From assembly GCF_001420605.1 (NCBI RefSeq), contig NZ_LJIZ01000016.1, forward strand, positions 124,001-188,000: DNA of 64,000 nucleotides. The letters run 5' to 3'. Positions 16,138-24,915 of this stretch are shown here, in pieces. Position 1 is the stretch's first letter, and each line of letters opens with the position of its first letter. A model generated the notes under the pieces. The model worked only from the letters and a program-made list of their open reading frames with translations, had not been told where the DNA came from and did no database searches. The DNA comes from Bacillus sp. FJAT-25509. Lineage in GTDB: Bacteria > Bacillota > Bacilli > Bacillales > Bacillaceae_G. Both the position numbers and the translations under genes were made by a program.

Positions 16138-17019
16138 ATGGAAAATCAATCTTTATTATTAATCGATGGCTTTAACTTATTAAGTAGAGGTTATTTTGCA
16201 ACTTCTTATGGTAGAAGTGATGAACAACTTTCAAAGACGAAAGATGGCGTATATATAAATGCATTAAGAGTATTTATTCCAAAGCTTTTTAACTTAATTA
16301 AAGAGCATGACATTACCCACCTCGCAATTACTTGGGATGTTAAACGTGAAGAAACTGATCGTCGAAATAAATATGATTTTTATAAAGCTACTCGTGGAGA
16401 ACTACCAACGCCACTTATCGAACAATTTTTCACTTTAAAAACAGCATTAGAAGAAATCGGCATTGCTCAACTAGAAATGGCACCGTATGAAGCAGATGAT
16501 TTAATGGGAACTTTATCAAATAATTGGTCTAATTCAGTTAAAAATAAATGCTATATTTATAGTAATGATCGAGACTTATTACAATTAATAAACGAGCATA
16601 CATCTCAAATCATTGCTCAAAAAACTGGTGAAATTGTATACTCCCTAGAGCACTTCAGTAATGATTATGGGATCCATCCGAAACAATGGGTTGATGTAAA
16701 AGCTTTATTAGGTGATTCTAGTGATAATATACCTGGTTGCCCTGGAGTAGGAGAAAAATCGGCTATTCCATTAATTCAACTTTATAACTCAGTTGAAGAA
16801 TTGTACGAAAATATGGAAAATCTTGATTCTAAATTTAATCGCTACAAAAAGAAATTAGAAGCTGGGAAGGACTCTACTTTTATTAGTAAAGAGCTTTCTG
16901 CAATAACAATTGATATACCCCATTTTGCTGAATATACATTTGAAGATTTAAAAATTAATATTGATGAAGATAAATTATCACTTAAGCTCGAGGAATTAGA
17001 AATTCGTGTGAAGAGATAA
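16138..17019 (+). CDS. ypcP: 5'-3' exonuclease (YpcP-like, free-standing Pol I exonuclease domain)
   Basis: 293 aa from the ATG at 16138. The upstream GTG at 16126 is part of its own AGGTGAT ribosome binding site. The protein is the FEN/PIN-fold 5' nuclease found fused to DNA polymerase I, here without the polymerase. Acidic metal ligands are visible in LLIDGFN, APYEADDLMG, YSNDRDLLQL and GDSSDNIPG; the helix-hairpin-helix PGVGEKSA follows. Its likely role is removal of RNA primers and flaps, overlapping with Pol I. It is a single gene with a terminator at 17113-17156. Confidence 0.9.
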   Translation: MENQSLLLIDGFNLLSRGYFATSYGRSDEQLSKTKDGVYINALRVFIPKLFNLIKEHDITHLAITWDVKREETDRRNKYDFYKATRGELPTPLIEQFFTLKTALEEIGIAQLEMAPYEADDLMGTLSNNWSNSVKNKCYIYSNDRDLLQLINEHTSQIIAQKTGEIVYSLEHFSNDYGIHPKQWVDVKALLGDSSDNIPGCPGVGEKSAIPLIQLYNSVEELYENMENLDSKFNRYKKKLEAGKDSTFISKELSAITIDIPHFAEYTFEDLKINIDEDKLSLKLEELEIRVKR

Positions 17020-17112
17020 AAGTCAGTAAATATGCTGGTCGGGAAACCCTTGTTATCAAAGAATAAACATTAACTTCAAAAAATAAAATATGCCTTGAAA
17101 ATTTTTAAATAA

Positions 17113-17156
17113 AAGAACACTACAGTTTTTGAATAACTAAGTAGTGTTCTTTTTTA
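17113..17156 (+). terminator. Terminator of the exonuclease gene
   Basis: AAGAACACTAC pairs with GTAGTGTTCTT across a 17-nt loop, followed by TTTTATTTG. Confidence 0.7.
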
Positions 17157-17228
17157 TTTGACTCTGTTAAATTTAAATGTTGAATTTTGAACTAAAAAAT
17201 GTTGTCTAATTAAATAACATTAGGAACT

Positions 17229-17333
17229 CTAATATGACAAGCTAATCCCTATAATTGCCCCTAATGCCGCTAACAATTTGGATAAAAAATAATCCATTTT
17301 GCCTTGAAATACTAAATATCTTGAATAACTCAT
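17229..17333 (-). CDS. Hidden small membrane peptide gene (34 codons)
   Basis: ATG at 17333 preceded by GGAG at 8-nt spacing (17342-17345). The product starts MSYSRYLVFQGKMDYFLSKL and ends with a Gly/Ala/Ile membrane-like segment LAALGAIIGISLSY. Third positions and GC content differ from the flanking AT-rich spacer. It lies alone, opposite to the neighbouring genes, in the 629-bp gap between the exonuclease and LCP genes; the rest of that gap shows only a terminator. No family named; it could be a regulatory or toxin-like membrane peptide, or chance. Confidence 0.45.
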   Translation of the reverse strand: MSYSRYLVFQGKMDYFLSKLLAALGAIIGISLSY

Positions 17334-17648
17334 AGTCATTTCTCCAGATATAGGCAATAATAATAGTTCAAATATTTACTAAGAATATCAATAGATAGCT
17401 ATGTGACTTATTAGTGTAATTAGAAATAAAGCCGTTTTAATACACCTTTCCTAAAAGATTTTCTAACAAAGTTGCTTAAATTGCACTTAAATATTTCTTT
17501 TTGGTTTATTCATTAAAAAAATTTAACAAATTCTGTATTGTAGAATAACGACATAAATGTTTAAATTATACTAGTCATTTTTATCTTAAATATTCTGAAT
17601 CAAATTAAAGTCCATACAAAAATCTCAAAAGGAGCTCTTACTAAGCAA

Positions 17649-18626
17649 ATGGAAGAAACCCGTAAAAAAATCAGAAAAACAAAAAGAAAGCCTCTTAAAA
17701 TATTGCTTGTGATCGTTCTAATTCTTATAGCATTTATTGGATATAAGGGAATAAAAACATACTATAAATTACAGAATGCTACTCAGGGTGAAGCTATTCA
17801 CTCAAGTATGCGTAAACAAGAAATAAAGAATACCCAACCGTTTTCCATTTTATTTCTTGGAATTGAAAACTACGCAACAAAGGGTGCAGGTGGTAGAACT
17901 GATACCATCATTTTAGCAACTGTTAATCCCAAAGATAAAACAATACAAAAAATGAGCATTCCTCGTGATACGTACGTGGAAATTCCAGATCAAAATAGAA
18001 AATCTAAAATTAATGGTGCATATAACAGTGGTCTTCAATCAACTGTAAATACAGTAGAAAACTTTTTACATGTCCCAATTGACTATTATGTTACTGTAGA
18101 CTTTGGTGGTTTTAAAAATATTGTTGATGAGATTGGTGGAATTGATGTTGATGTTCCATTTGATTTTTGGCAATATACTGATACTAAACCACGTTATAAG
18201 GTTTACTTTAAAAAAGGAAAACAACATCTAAATGGTACAGAAGCTTTAGCCTATGCTCGAATGAGAAAGCGCGATCCACGTGGTGACTTTGGACGTGAAG
18301 AACGTCAACAACAAGCTATGCTAGCAATTATCGATAAATTAAAGTCTCCCGAAACATTATTTAAAATAGATAATTATGCAAGTGTATTTAGTAAAAATGT
18401 CAAAACAAATATGAGCTTATCTCAAGGATTATATTTATTTAATGATATGAAGGGTGCTAATCCTACTAAAAACATCACAACATTAAAATTGGACGGAAAA
18501 GATGATTATATAAACAAGATTTACTATTATATGCCTGATCAAACTAGCGTAAATAATATAACAAGTAGTTTGAGAAATCATCTTGAGCTTGATAAATTAC
18601 CATCTAATTCAATTGAATCAAAATAA
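17649..18626 (+). CDS. LCP-family cell-wall ligase (LytR-CpsA-Psr)
   Basis: 325 aa. A basic N-terminus (KKIRKTKRKP) and one membrane anchor (about 18-36) place the catalytic domain outside. LCP motifs are present: FLGIENYATKGAGGRTDTI, MSIPRDTYVEIP, KINGAYNSG, and near the end LAYARMRKRDPRGDFGREERQQ with the conserved arginines that bind the polyprenyl pyrophosphate. These enzymes transfer teichoic acid or other polymers from lipid carrier to peptidoglycan (TagTUV type). GGAG lies 14 nt before the ATG, which is long but has no better alternative. Which polymer is moved cannot be read from the sequence. Confidence 0.88.
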   Translation: MEETRKKIRKTKRKPLKILLVIVLILIAFIGYKGIKTYYKLQNATQGEAIHSSMRKQEIKNTQPFSILFLGIENYATKGAGGRTDTIILATVNPKDKTIQKMSIPRDTYVEIPDQNRKSKINGAYNSGLQSTVNTVENFLHVPIDYYVTVDFGGFKNIVDEIGGIDVDVPFDFWQYTDTKPRYKVYFKKGKQHLNGTEALAYARMRKRDPRGDFGREERQQQAMLAIIDKLKSPETLFKIDNYASVFSKNVKTNMSLSQGLYLFNDMKGANPTKNITTLKLDGKDDYINKIYYYMPDQTSVNNITSSLRNHLELDKLPSNSIESK

Positions 18627-18649
18627 GTGCATGTATCATTAATTTTAAA

Positions 18650-18693
18650 AAAAGAGATAAATGAGTAAGCATACTCATTTATCTCTTTTCTTT
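18650..18693 (+). terminator. Terminator of the LCP gene
   Basis: AAAAGAGATAAATGAGTA pairs with its complement around a 4-nt loop, followed by a T-rich tail. Confidence 0.75.
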
Positions 18694-18879
18694 TTTATAT
18701 CCATTTAGATTTCAATACATTTAACTTCTAGAGTCTTAACTATGTGAATCCAATATCCATTAGAGTTTTTCGGAAACTCTTCACTTTGTTTTTTAATTCA
18801 GTAACAAGAATCCCTTTGCGCTTTAAAACCTCTATCTAATATTTTATATTTGAATATCTTAATACTTAACTATCGCTAG

Positions 18880-19257
18880 CCTGACTTGTGTATCTAACAA
18901 AACTTCCTTTGGATTTTTATCCTAATAATATTCAACTTGTATAACACTCAACAAATTTGTATTTTGCATTATGTTTTTTTGTAAGTAAGGTCCCCTTTTC
19001 TACCATTTATATATAGAAACAAGGGCTATCAAAAATAACATTTTGTCCTAAAGAAAGATGAAAATCGATTAATGACCATTCGATGTCATATGATATTTGA
19101 CCGACTTCCTTTAGATCTACAGTAGGTCCCAATGATTCTATAATGGGGATTTTGCAATATCATGATCTATAACAATCGCACCTGTGTTTTTTGCTATCAT
19201 TCTAGATAATGTTGGCTTACCTGAACCTGGGAAACCTGCCATTTGAAGAAAAAACAT
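18880..19257 (-). pseudogene. P-loop kinase-like protein, frameshifted
   Basis: The ATG at 19257 has a good AAAGGAATG upstream. The frame reads MFFLQMAGFPGSGKPTLSRM, a Walker A with the usual Ser changed to Pro, then AKNTGAIVIDHDIAKS, after which a stop interrupts. One base over, the sequence continues IESLGPTVDLKEVGQISYDI and FHLSLGQNVIFDSPCFYIN. Further on KYKFVECYTS appears in a third frame before more stops. This is the pattern of small predicted ATP-binding kinases of about 180 aa (chloramphenicol phosphotransferase/zeta-like superfamily). At least two frameshifts and the altered P-loop argue for real decay. The 250 bp between it and the LCP terminator hold only its degraded tail. Confidence 0.6.
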
Positions 19258-19332
19258 GAAATTCATTCCTTTCATACTACTATCATTTAATGAATCTCTC
19301 ATTCATTCGACAAAAAAGAACAACTTCCTGCT

Positions 19333-19366
19333 TATTGAACGAATCTGCCATTTTGTTGAATAAAAA
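19333..19366. repeat. TTSAAC inverted-repeat element, copy 1
   Basis: TTGAACGAATCTGCCATTTT followed by GTTGAATAAAAATAG. It matches the elements near 23716, 24488, 24846, 25440 and 28687, in the same orientation. Confidence 0.5.
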
Positions 19367-19460
19367 TAGAGCCGATCACAGCTCCAAAATGTTATTGAAC
19401 TCACGAATTGCGTTTGTTGTATTAGGTTATTGTATTAAATACCAAAAAGTTAAATATTAA

Positions 19461-19818
19461 TTATCGTGGATTCTTTTTAATCCAGTCTTGAACTATTTCC
19501 ATGTCCATCACTTCGGACTTCCTACCACCATATCTTATCGATTCATAAATTGTTACAATCTCATTCGAACAATTTATACGTTTAAACCACTCCTGAATAG
19601 TTTCGTTATTTTTTCTTCTTTGAATAGTAGTCAAATTTTGTTCACAGTTAATTAATTCAAGCCGTAGAGGATCACTTACCCTAGTTTTTTTGGGCAAGTT
19701 TTGTTCATGTATGAAAATCGTTTCAATTTCTGTTGTATTTGAACTTGGTTCTATTAAACCTTTTATAGCCAAATACGATAACTAAAAAGAAAATAACCCC
19801 TAGTATTATAATCTCCAT
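19461..19818 (-). pseudogene. Small membrane protein with DUF4129-like tail, probable frameshift
   Basis: From the ATG at 19818 the frame encodes a membrane helix (MEIIILGVIFFLVIVFGYK) and soon stops. One frame over, an open 103-codon stretch continues to 19461. Its end (QEWFKRINCS, IYESIRYGG, EIVQDWIKKN) resembles the C-terminal part of DUF4129 proteins. A single-base shift near 19760 would join the two into a protein of about 119 aa, so the gene is either broken or mis-sequenced. No other function can be suggested. Confidence 0.45.
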
Positions 19819-19951
19819 TGAACCTATACTGGACTTTTCATTATTTCAGCCTTTTGTCCTACCTCCTAAAAAAATTTTAAAAGAATGACTCTTTGTATAT
19901 TTGGAATAATACATTTGTATTTGTATAGTTAGTCAAAAAGGAGGGAACCAA

Positions 19952-20197
19952 ATGGATAATAAAAAATTAGCCGATCATGAATCATTGGATTTACATGAAG
20001 TTATTAATTTCAAAACCCTTTGCTTAGCGAAATCAAAACTAATGCAAGGATTGGTATTTGATGATGATTTGAGAGCATTAATGCAAAAAGATGTTGAACA
20101 ATCCATACAAGCGTTAGGAGAATTACAGGCAATTTATCAACGTGCGCCTTTTGAAGCTCCTGTTCCTCAAAACCGCCCAACACCAATAATAAATTAA
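19952..20197 (+). CDS. yraG: Spore coat-associated small protein, YraG-like
   Basis: 81 aa. First gene of a five-gene plus-strand block whose order and sizes match B. subtilis yraG-yraF-adhB-yraE-yraD. The sequence is a helical Coat_F-related segment (LHEVINFKTLCLAKSKLMQG), with similarity to the later YraE-like protein (LHEVLEVHEIAAFKTTCLTK). AAAAAGGAGGGAACC precedes the ATG. In B. subtilis the cluster is expressed in the forespore under sigma-G. No convincing sigma-G promoter could be picked by eye in the 90 bp upstream, so that regulation is by analogy. Confidence 0.8.
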   Translation: MDNKKLADHESLDLHEVINFKTLCLAKSKLMQGLVFDDDLRALMQKDVEQSIQALGELQAIYQRAPFEAPVPQNRPTPIIN

Positions 20198-20212
20198 AAG
20201 GAGGCAAATTCA

Positions 20213-20581
20213 TTGAATAATGACTATTTAGACCCAATAAACTCGCTACATGTACCTGAGCTAGCAGATACCACATTTGCGATGGATTTTCTTCTTCGTG
20301 CTAAAGAAGGTGTTCGCAATATTGCGGTCGCATTAACAGAGTCAGCATCACCTGATGTTAGAACGCTCTTACGAAGCCATTTAATGCAAGGGATTGCTAT
20401 GCATCAAGAAATTACAGATCTAATGATTAGTAAAAAATGGTTCCATCCATACGAACTAAGTGAACAATATCAATTAGACCAACTCTCTGCCAACAATACA
20501 TTAATGATTGGCAAAATGCATCTATTTCCTGCTGATAACAATAGAAAAGGCTTGTTTGACCGAACACCTGATGAACATTAA
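20213..20581 (+). CDS. yraF: Coat_F-family spore coat protein, YraF-like
   Basis: 122 aa from a TTG start behind AAAGGAGGCAAATTCA. The ferritin-like helical Coat_F core is clear: [20 protein letters not shown], then [18 protein letters not shown] and [20 protein letters not shown]. It is paralogous to the YraD-like protein at 21968-22267 (AMDLLISAKSGVRNYAMAAT), so the operon has two pairs of related proteins flanking the dehydrogenase. Structural or coat-associated role in the spore by family; exact location unknown. Confidence 0.85.
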   Translation: MNNDYLDPINSLHVPELADTTFAMDFLLRAKEGVRNIAVALTESASPDVRTLLRSHLMQGIAMHQEITDLMISKKWFHPYELSEQYQLDQLSANNTLMIGKMHLFPADNNRKGLFDRTPDEH

Positions 20582-20600
20582 CACTGGAGGACTGTAACCA

Positions 20601-21737
20601 ATGAAGGCAGTAACTTATCAAGGTATTAAAAATGTAGAAGTGAAAGAAGTTCCAGATCCGAAGATTGAAAAACCAGATGACATGATTATAAAAGTAACAA
20701 GTACAGCTATTTGTGGGTCTGATCTTCACCTAATTCATGGCATGATTCCTAACCTGCAGGAAAACTATATTATAGGCCATGAACCGATGGGAATCGTAGA
20801 AGAAGTAGGGCCAGGTGTGACTAACCTAAAAAAGGGAGATCGAGTAATTATCCCCTTTAACATAGCATGCGGTGAATGCCATTACTGTAAAACAAATTTG
20901 GAAAGCCAATGTGATAATTCTAATGATAATGGTGATATGGGTGCCTATTTCGGATATTCTGGTACGACGGGTGGCTATCCAGGTGGGCAAGCCGAATATT
21001 TAAGAGTTCCATTTGCCAACTTTACCCATTTCAAAATTCCAGAGACTTGTGAAGAACCAGATGAAAAGTTAGCAGTTATTGCCGATGCGATGACTACTGG
21101 TTTTTGGAGTGTTGACAATGCAGGCGTAAAGGGTGGAGATACAGTTATTGTTCTTGGCTGTGGTCCAGTTGGTCTTTTTGCTCAAAAATTTTGTTGGCTA
21201 AAAGGAGCAAAGCGTGTCATTGCCGTAGATTATATAGACTATCGTTTGCAACACGCAAAACGTACTAACAAAGTTGAAATTGTCAATTTCGAACACTTTG
21301 AAAATGTGGGAATGCATTTGAAAGAAATAACAAAGGGCGGCGCTGATGTTGTCATTGATGCAGTTGGAATGGACGGTAAAATGACTGATTTAGAGTTCCT
21401 GGCAAGCGGATTGAAACTTCATGGTGGATCATTCGGTGCGTTTATCACGGCTACACAAGCAGTTCGTAAAGGCGGGACAATTCAAGTTACTGGTGTTTAC
21501 GGTGGGAAATATAATGGATTCCCATTTGGAGATATTATCAACCGAAACGTCAATATTCGATCCGGACAAGCACCTGTGATTCATTATATGCCATATATGT
21601 TTGAATTAGTGTCGACCGGGAAAATTGACCCAGGTGATGTCGTAAGTCATGTACTGCCACTAAGTGAAGCAAAGCGTGGCTATGAGATTTTTGACACAAA
21701 AATGGATAATTGTATAAAAGTCCTGTTGAAACCTTGA
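20601..21737 (+). CDS. adhB: Zinc-dependent alcohol dehydrogenase, AdhB-like
   Basis: 378 aa medium-chain dehydrogenase. Catalytic zinc ligands Cys ([12 protein letters not shown]), His-Glu ([12 protein letters not shown]) and the structural-zinc cysteines ([15 protein letters not shown]) are present; the NAD-binding [10 protein letters not shown] follows. The CGSD form and the glutathione-independent formaldehyde dehydrogenase-like layout fit AdhB of the yra cluster. Substrate unknown. Situated between spore-coat-like genes, 19 bp after yraF with GGAGGACTG before the ATG. It is presumably packaged in or made for the spore, perhaps to deal with aldehydes or alcohols. Confidence 0.9.
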   Translation: MKAVTYQGIKNVEVKEVPDPKIEKPDDMIIKVTSTAICGSDLHLIHGMIPNLQENYIIGHEPMGIVEEVGPGVTNLKKGDRVIIPFNIACGECHYCKTNLESQCDNSNDNGDMGAYFGYSGTTGGYPGGQAEYLRVPFANFTHFKIPETCEEPDEKLAVIADAMTTGFWSVDNAGVKGGDTVIVLGCGPVGLFAQKFCWLKGAKRVIAVDYIDYRLQHAKRTNKVEIVNFEHFENVGMHLKEITKGGADVVIDAVGMDGKMTDLEFLASGLKLHGGSFGAFITATQAVRKGGTIQVTGVYGGKYNGFPFGDIINRNVNIRSGQAPVIHYMPYMFELVSTGKIDPGDVVSHVLPLSEAKRGYEIFDTKMDNCIKVLLKP

Positions 21738-21754
21738 GGAAGGAGGTATAAAAA

Positions 21755-21949
21755 ATGAACTACGCCTTACATGAAGTTCTTGAGGTCCATGAGATAGCTG
21801 CATTTAAGACCACTTGTTTAACTAAATCCAAAACGATGAAAGCGTTAGTCACAGATCAGCTATTAAAAGATATTATGCAGCAAGACATTGATCTAACTAC
21901 TAGACAATTACAAGAATATGCTTCAATCCTTTCCAACGCTAAGCAGTAA
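21755..21949 (+). CDS. yraE: Spore coat-associated small protein, YraE-like
   Basis: 64 aa, 17 bp after adhB, with AAGGAGGTATAAAA before the ATG. It shares with the YraG-like protein the pattern LHEVxxxxxxAAFKTxCLxKSK, followed by a QDIDLTTRQLQE helix, so the two probably arose by duplication. No enzymatic motif; helical structural protein by family. Confidence 0.8.
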   Translation: MNYALHEVLEVHEIAAFKTTCLTKSKTMKALVTDQLLKDIMQQDIDLTTRQLQEYASILSNAKQ

Positions 21950-21967
21950 ATTAGGAGATGAATAAAC

Positions 21968-22267
21968 ATGAATCCAATTATTGAAACTTTAACTGGCATG
22001 GACGCAATAACGGATCAAGTGGTTGCAATGGATCTACTCATTTCAGCTAAAAGTGGTGTTAGAAATTATGCCATGGCAGCTACAGAGGCAGGAACACCGG
22101 AAATTAAAGAAATTCTCACTCGCCATTTAGAAGAAGCTCTTAATATGCATGAACAAATATCCACATATATGGCAGAAAAAGGATGGTACCATGCATGGGA
22201 TACAAACGAACAGATCAGCTTGGATTTAAATAATATCAATACAGCATTGAACTTACCGACATTATAA
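21968..22267 (+). CDS. yraD: Coat_F-family spore coat protein, YraD-like
   Basis: 99 aa, last gene of the block. Ferritin-like Coat_F helices: DQVVAMDLLISAKSGVRNYA, EAGTPEIKEILTRHLEEALN, MHEQISTYMAEKGWYHAWDT. The length equals that of B. subtilis YraD. TTAGGAGATG precedes the ATG. A hairpin terminator lies at 22273-22320. Confidence 0.85.
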   Translation: MNPIIETLTGMDAITDQVVAMDLLISAKSGVRNYAMAATEAGTPEIKEILTRHLEEALNMHEQISTYMAEKGWYHAWDTNEQISLDLNNINTALNLPTL

Positions 22268-22272
22268 AAAGT

Positions 22273-22320
22273 TTCCAGGAATAGTTTAACACTTACCAAA
22301 TAAACTATTCCTATTTTTCA
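22273..22320 (+). terminator. Terminator of the yra-adhB operon
   Basis: AGGAATAGTTTA and TAAACTATTCCT arms with a 13-nt loop, followed by ATTTTTC. Confidence 0.7.
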
Positions 22321-22405
22321 TTTTGTGTTTATTTGGCAGAAGTAAATACAGTTAATACCTCATGTTTACTCGTGCTTGTTTTACAAAATTAATTCACTAT
22401 TTTTA

Positions 22406-23503
22406 TTATGAAAATGTCGGAGCAGGGAATTCATCAATTTTGATACGAAGTAAACTATAAGGTTTCTGTCGTAAGTCTTCTCCATAATGAAATCTAGGCT
22501 GTCGATGTAACTGGTTTACAATGAAATACAAATATTGATCCGGACCTATTGAAAAAGTGTCAGGCCACAAAATTCTCGGATCATGTGCGATAGTTTCCAT
22601 TATTCCATTTGGAAATATCTTACGGATACAGTTGTTTTCATAATCTCCTGCATAAACAGTTCCCTTTGCATCTGTGATCATTCCATCAGATGCACCTTTT
22701 TCCCCCCAATACTTCACATGATAAGATACATCCATGTCCGGTATCGTTCTGTCTCTCAGGGCTTCTGTTGAAATCGAGAACAAGTGACGACTGGTTAGTG
22801 GAGCAAAAAATAATAATTTCCCATCTGGAGAAATGGCAAGACTATCAGACGCCAGTCTAAATGGAGAAGTTGAACCGTCTTTGTTTCGATTCATTAAAAT
22901 TTGACCTTCTACTTTCGGTAAAAAATAAGGATCGGGCGATGTTGAATTTGCCCCATTTAATCGTCTAAACGCGTCTCCATTTGATAAATCTACGACGATA
23001 ATTGCTCCTGGTCCTCTTGAAGATGAATCCGTTATATAGGCATAACCTGCTTTTCCGACACGAAAATCAAAACGAACATCATTCAGATAAGTTGTAGGCA
23101 GGACAACATCTTCTGTAAAGGTATATACTTTTCTTATTGTATTAGTTTCTAAATCAACAGCGACTAATTTTGCCCCCCCTTTAATAGGTTCAGAAAAATT
23201 GGGTGCCGCTGTATCTAATATCCAAAGCGTTCCCCTTCCATCAGCAACTACACTTTGGACACTGATGAAAGTCATTGTGATATTCTCGGGGTTAACCAAA
23301 TTGGCTTGTAAATTAGGATAAGGCTGCAATCTACCCTCAACAATTTCCCCCACCGTAAATTTAACATCGTCTCCCCATTTTGGAAAGCAAATGAAAATAC
23401 GACCGGTTTCTGAAACAGTAACACCTGTAGGCATAGCACCATAAAATGCATAAACTAGTTCTAAATTACCGAAATATTTTTCACTAGGTAACATAGGTTT
23501 CAT
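22406..23503 (-). CDS. Major royal jelly/yellow-type beta-propeller protein
   Basis: 365 aa from the ATG at 23503, which has AGGAGGATATT directly upstream; an in-frame start 6 codons earlier lies before this site and is rejected. The fold is indicated by repeated blade-like segments: GVTVSETGRIFICFPKWGDD, GRGTLWILDTA, YLNDVRFDF...AYITDSSSRGPGAIIVVDL, DSLAISPDGKLLFFAPLTSR, ASDGMITDAKGTVYAGD. These are the MRJP/yellow family marks, better known from insects but widespread in bacteria. No signal peptide. Possible lactonase or ligand-binding role; unproven. It is convergent with the spore operon. Confidence 0.8.
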   Translation of the reverse strand: MKPMLPSEKYFGNLELVYAFYGAMPTGVTVSETGRIFICFPKWGDDVKFTVGEIVEGRLQPYPNLQANLVNPENITMTFISVQSVVADGRGTLWILDTAAPNFSEPIKGGAKLVAVDLETNTIRKVYTFTEDVVLPTTYLNDVRFDFRVGKAGYAYITDSSSRGPGAIIVVDLSNGDAFRRLNGANSTSPDPYFLPKVEGQILMNRNKDGSTSPFRLASDSLAISPDGKLLFFAPLTSRHLFSISTEALRDRTIPDMDVSYHVKYWGEKGASDGMITDAKGTVYAGDYENNCIRKIFPNGIMETIAHDPRILWPDTFSIGPDQYLYFIVNQLHRQPRFHYGEDLRQKPYSLLRIKIDEFPAPTFS

Positions 23504-23947
23504 AATATCCTCCTCAAGCATTCAAACGGGATATCTCCAATATATTATTTATATTTTTTCTAGTGCATGTTTCTTAATAAGCTTTTTTTCTCCACAGTCC
23601 CAAATGTTTACTTAAGGATAAGTTTTTTCTGGTAAAAAGAAAGAACGCTCTTCAATTGGTATTATTACACTCATATCACATTTTAAAAATCGACTATTCA
23701 GCCGATCGTGCTGTTCAAATAAAGCACTGCGTTAGTTAAATTAGATTACCCCCTTTACAAAATTCCTTTTGTCCAACCATACGTTGGAAGAACAGTGAAA
23801 CGATCAATAAATGAAAACCGATCATAGTAATGAACTTATCTTCAAATTTCGTCGGGAGCATTACTATTACAGATATAGACCAAATATTAGACCAGATATA
23901 AATCCTAAGAAACTGCTATTCATTGGTAATAAATATCCTTTCTCTAA
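23504..23947. other. Gene-free spacer
   Basis: No supported ORF or RNA. It contains one copy of the TTSAAC inverted-repeat element near 23716-23745 (GTTCAAATAAAGCACTGCGT) and an unassigned AT-rich stretch. Confidence 0.5.
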
Positions 23948-24286
23948 CTAACACATCAATTGATATGATTCTTTTAAAAGAACTAAAAACTCTTGATTTA
24001 GCTCTTCTACATTATGGAATCTAAAATTATTGTGAAATCGATTTTTGGAAACTTGTTCAATTTTAGTAATCTTTTCGTGTTCAATTTGATGGTTTGTTAC
24101 TAAATTAAAATCTAACCATTTCTTTTTTGGATGAACTCCCCCAAAGGAAGATTTATTCGAAAGATGAATAGAAGTCTTTTTAAACTCAATATCAAATGAA
24201 CCTATTTCTTTCAATAAATCGAGGATCTTTGAATATATTTCATAAACATTAGATGCCTTATTTAAAAATAATTCCTCTTCTGACAT
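23948..24286 (-). CDS. DUF5655-like protein
   Basis: 112 aa. The middle and end (KKTSIHLSNKSSFGGVHPKK, then WLDFNLV and FHNVEELNQEFLVLLKESYQ) fit the DUF5655 domain, a small cytoplasmic domain of unknown activity often found alone or in nuclease-like proteins. AAGGAGATGACAAT lies before the ATG. Single gene with no obvious partners. Confidence 0.65.
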   Translation of the reverse strand: MSEEELFLNKASNVYEIYSKILDLLKEIGSFDIEFKKTSIHLSNKSSFGGVHPKKKWLDFNLVTNHQIEHEKITKIEQVSKNRFHNNFRFHNVEELNQEFLVLLKESYQLMC

Positions 24287-24487
24287 ATTGTCATCTCCTT
24301 ATTTCTTCTTATAATAGACACAATAGAGGTATTGGACTAAAATTCAATACCTTTTTGAATTCCAATTATATTGCTATATTCCTATCAAAAACAAATCTAA
24401 AACGCTTGATAATTAAAATGTTTTTTTACTTTTTCTACTTCAAAACTGGACTACTTAGATATTAGTCGATTATCATGTACTTTTGTT

Positions 24488-24522
24488 CAACTAAAGCATG
24501 CGTAGTTGAATAAGTAATGAAT
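24488..24522. repeat. TTSAAC inverted-repeat element
   Basis: GTTCAACTAAAGCATGCG followed by TAGTTGAATAAG. The arms TTCAACTA/TAGTTGAA are complementary. Related copies lie at 19333, 24846, 25438 and 28687. Confidence 0.5.
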
Positions 24523-24552
24523 GTTTAAATTCCAACTTTCTATAAAAACATC

Positions 24553-24803
24553 TCAAAAATAAAGTAAGAATACTTCGATTAATATTACTAATATGTACAC
24601 TAAAATAACTAAGAATATTTCTTTTTTAGCTATTTCTTTGGCTAGTTTATATCTCTTTAAAAAATATACACCTAAAAAAGTTGTTATCAATCCAATGCTA
24701 GAAGATTGATGTCTAAAGTAATATGAAAAAAGCATGTTAGGATTATCCCACATACAATAAAGAACACACCTAAAATTTTCATAGTTTTAATGCTTTTCAT
24801 CAT
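24553..24803 (-). pseudogene. Small two-to-three-helix membrane protein with one-base frameshift
   Basis: The ATG at 24803 follows AGAGGGAACAA and encodes MMKSIKTMKILGVFFIVCGI, then soon stops. One frame over, the sequence continues YYFRHQSSSIGLITTFLGVY to the stop at 24553 with two more membrane segments. Adding one T to the T6 run (A6 at 24726-24731 on the plus strand) restores a single protein of about 83 aa. The break is either a homopolymer slip (real, possibly phase-variable) or a sequencing error. No family named. Confidence 0.55.
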
Positions 24804-24845
24804 TTGTTCCCTCTTATCCTTAAATCTTACAATGGGTCTATACAA

Positions 24846-24880
24846 CAAAAGAATGCATTAGTTGAATAAGAAAATCAACA
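24846..24880. repeat. TTSAAC inverted-repeat element
   Basis: AAAGAATGCATTAGTTGAAT followed by AAGAAAATCAACAAC, same orientation as the neighbouring copies. Confidence 0.5.
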
Positions 24881-24915
24881 ACCTTTTATAACTGAGTCTT
24901 TCTTTTAAATAGTTT

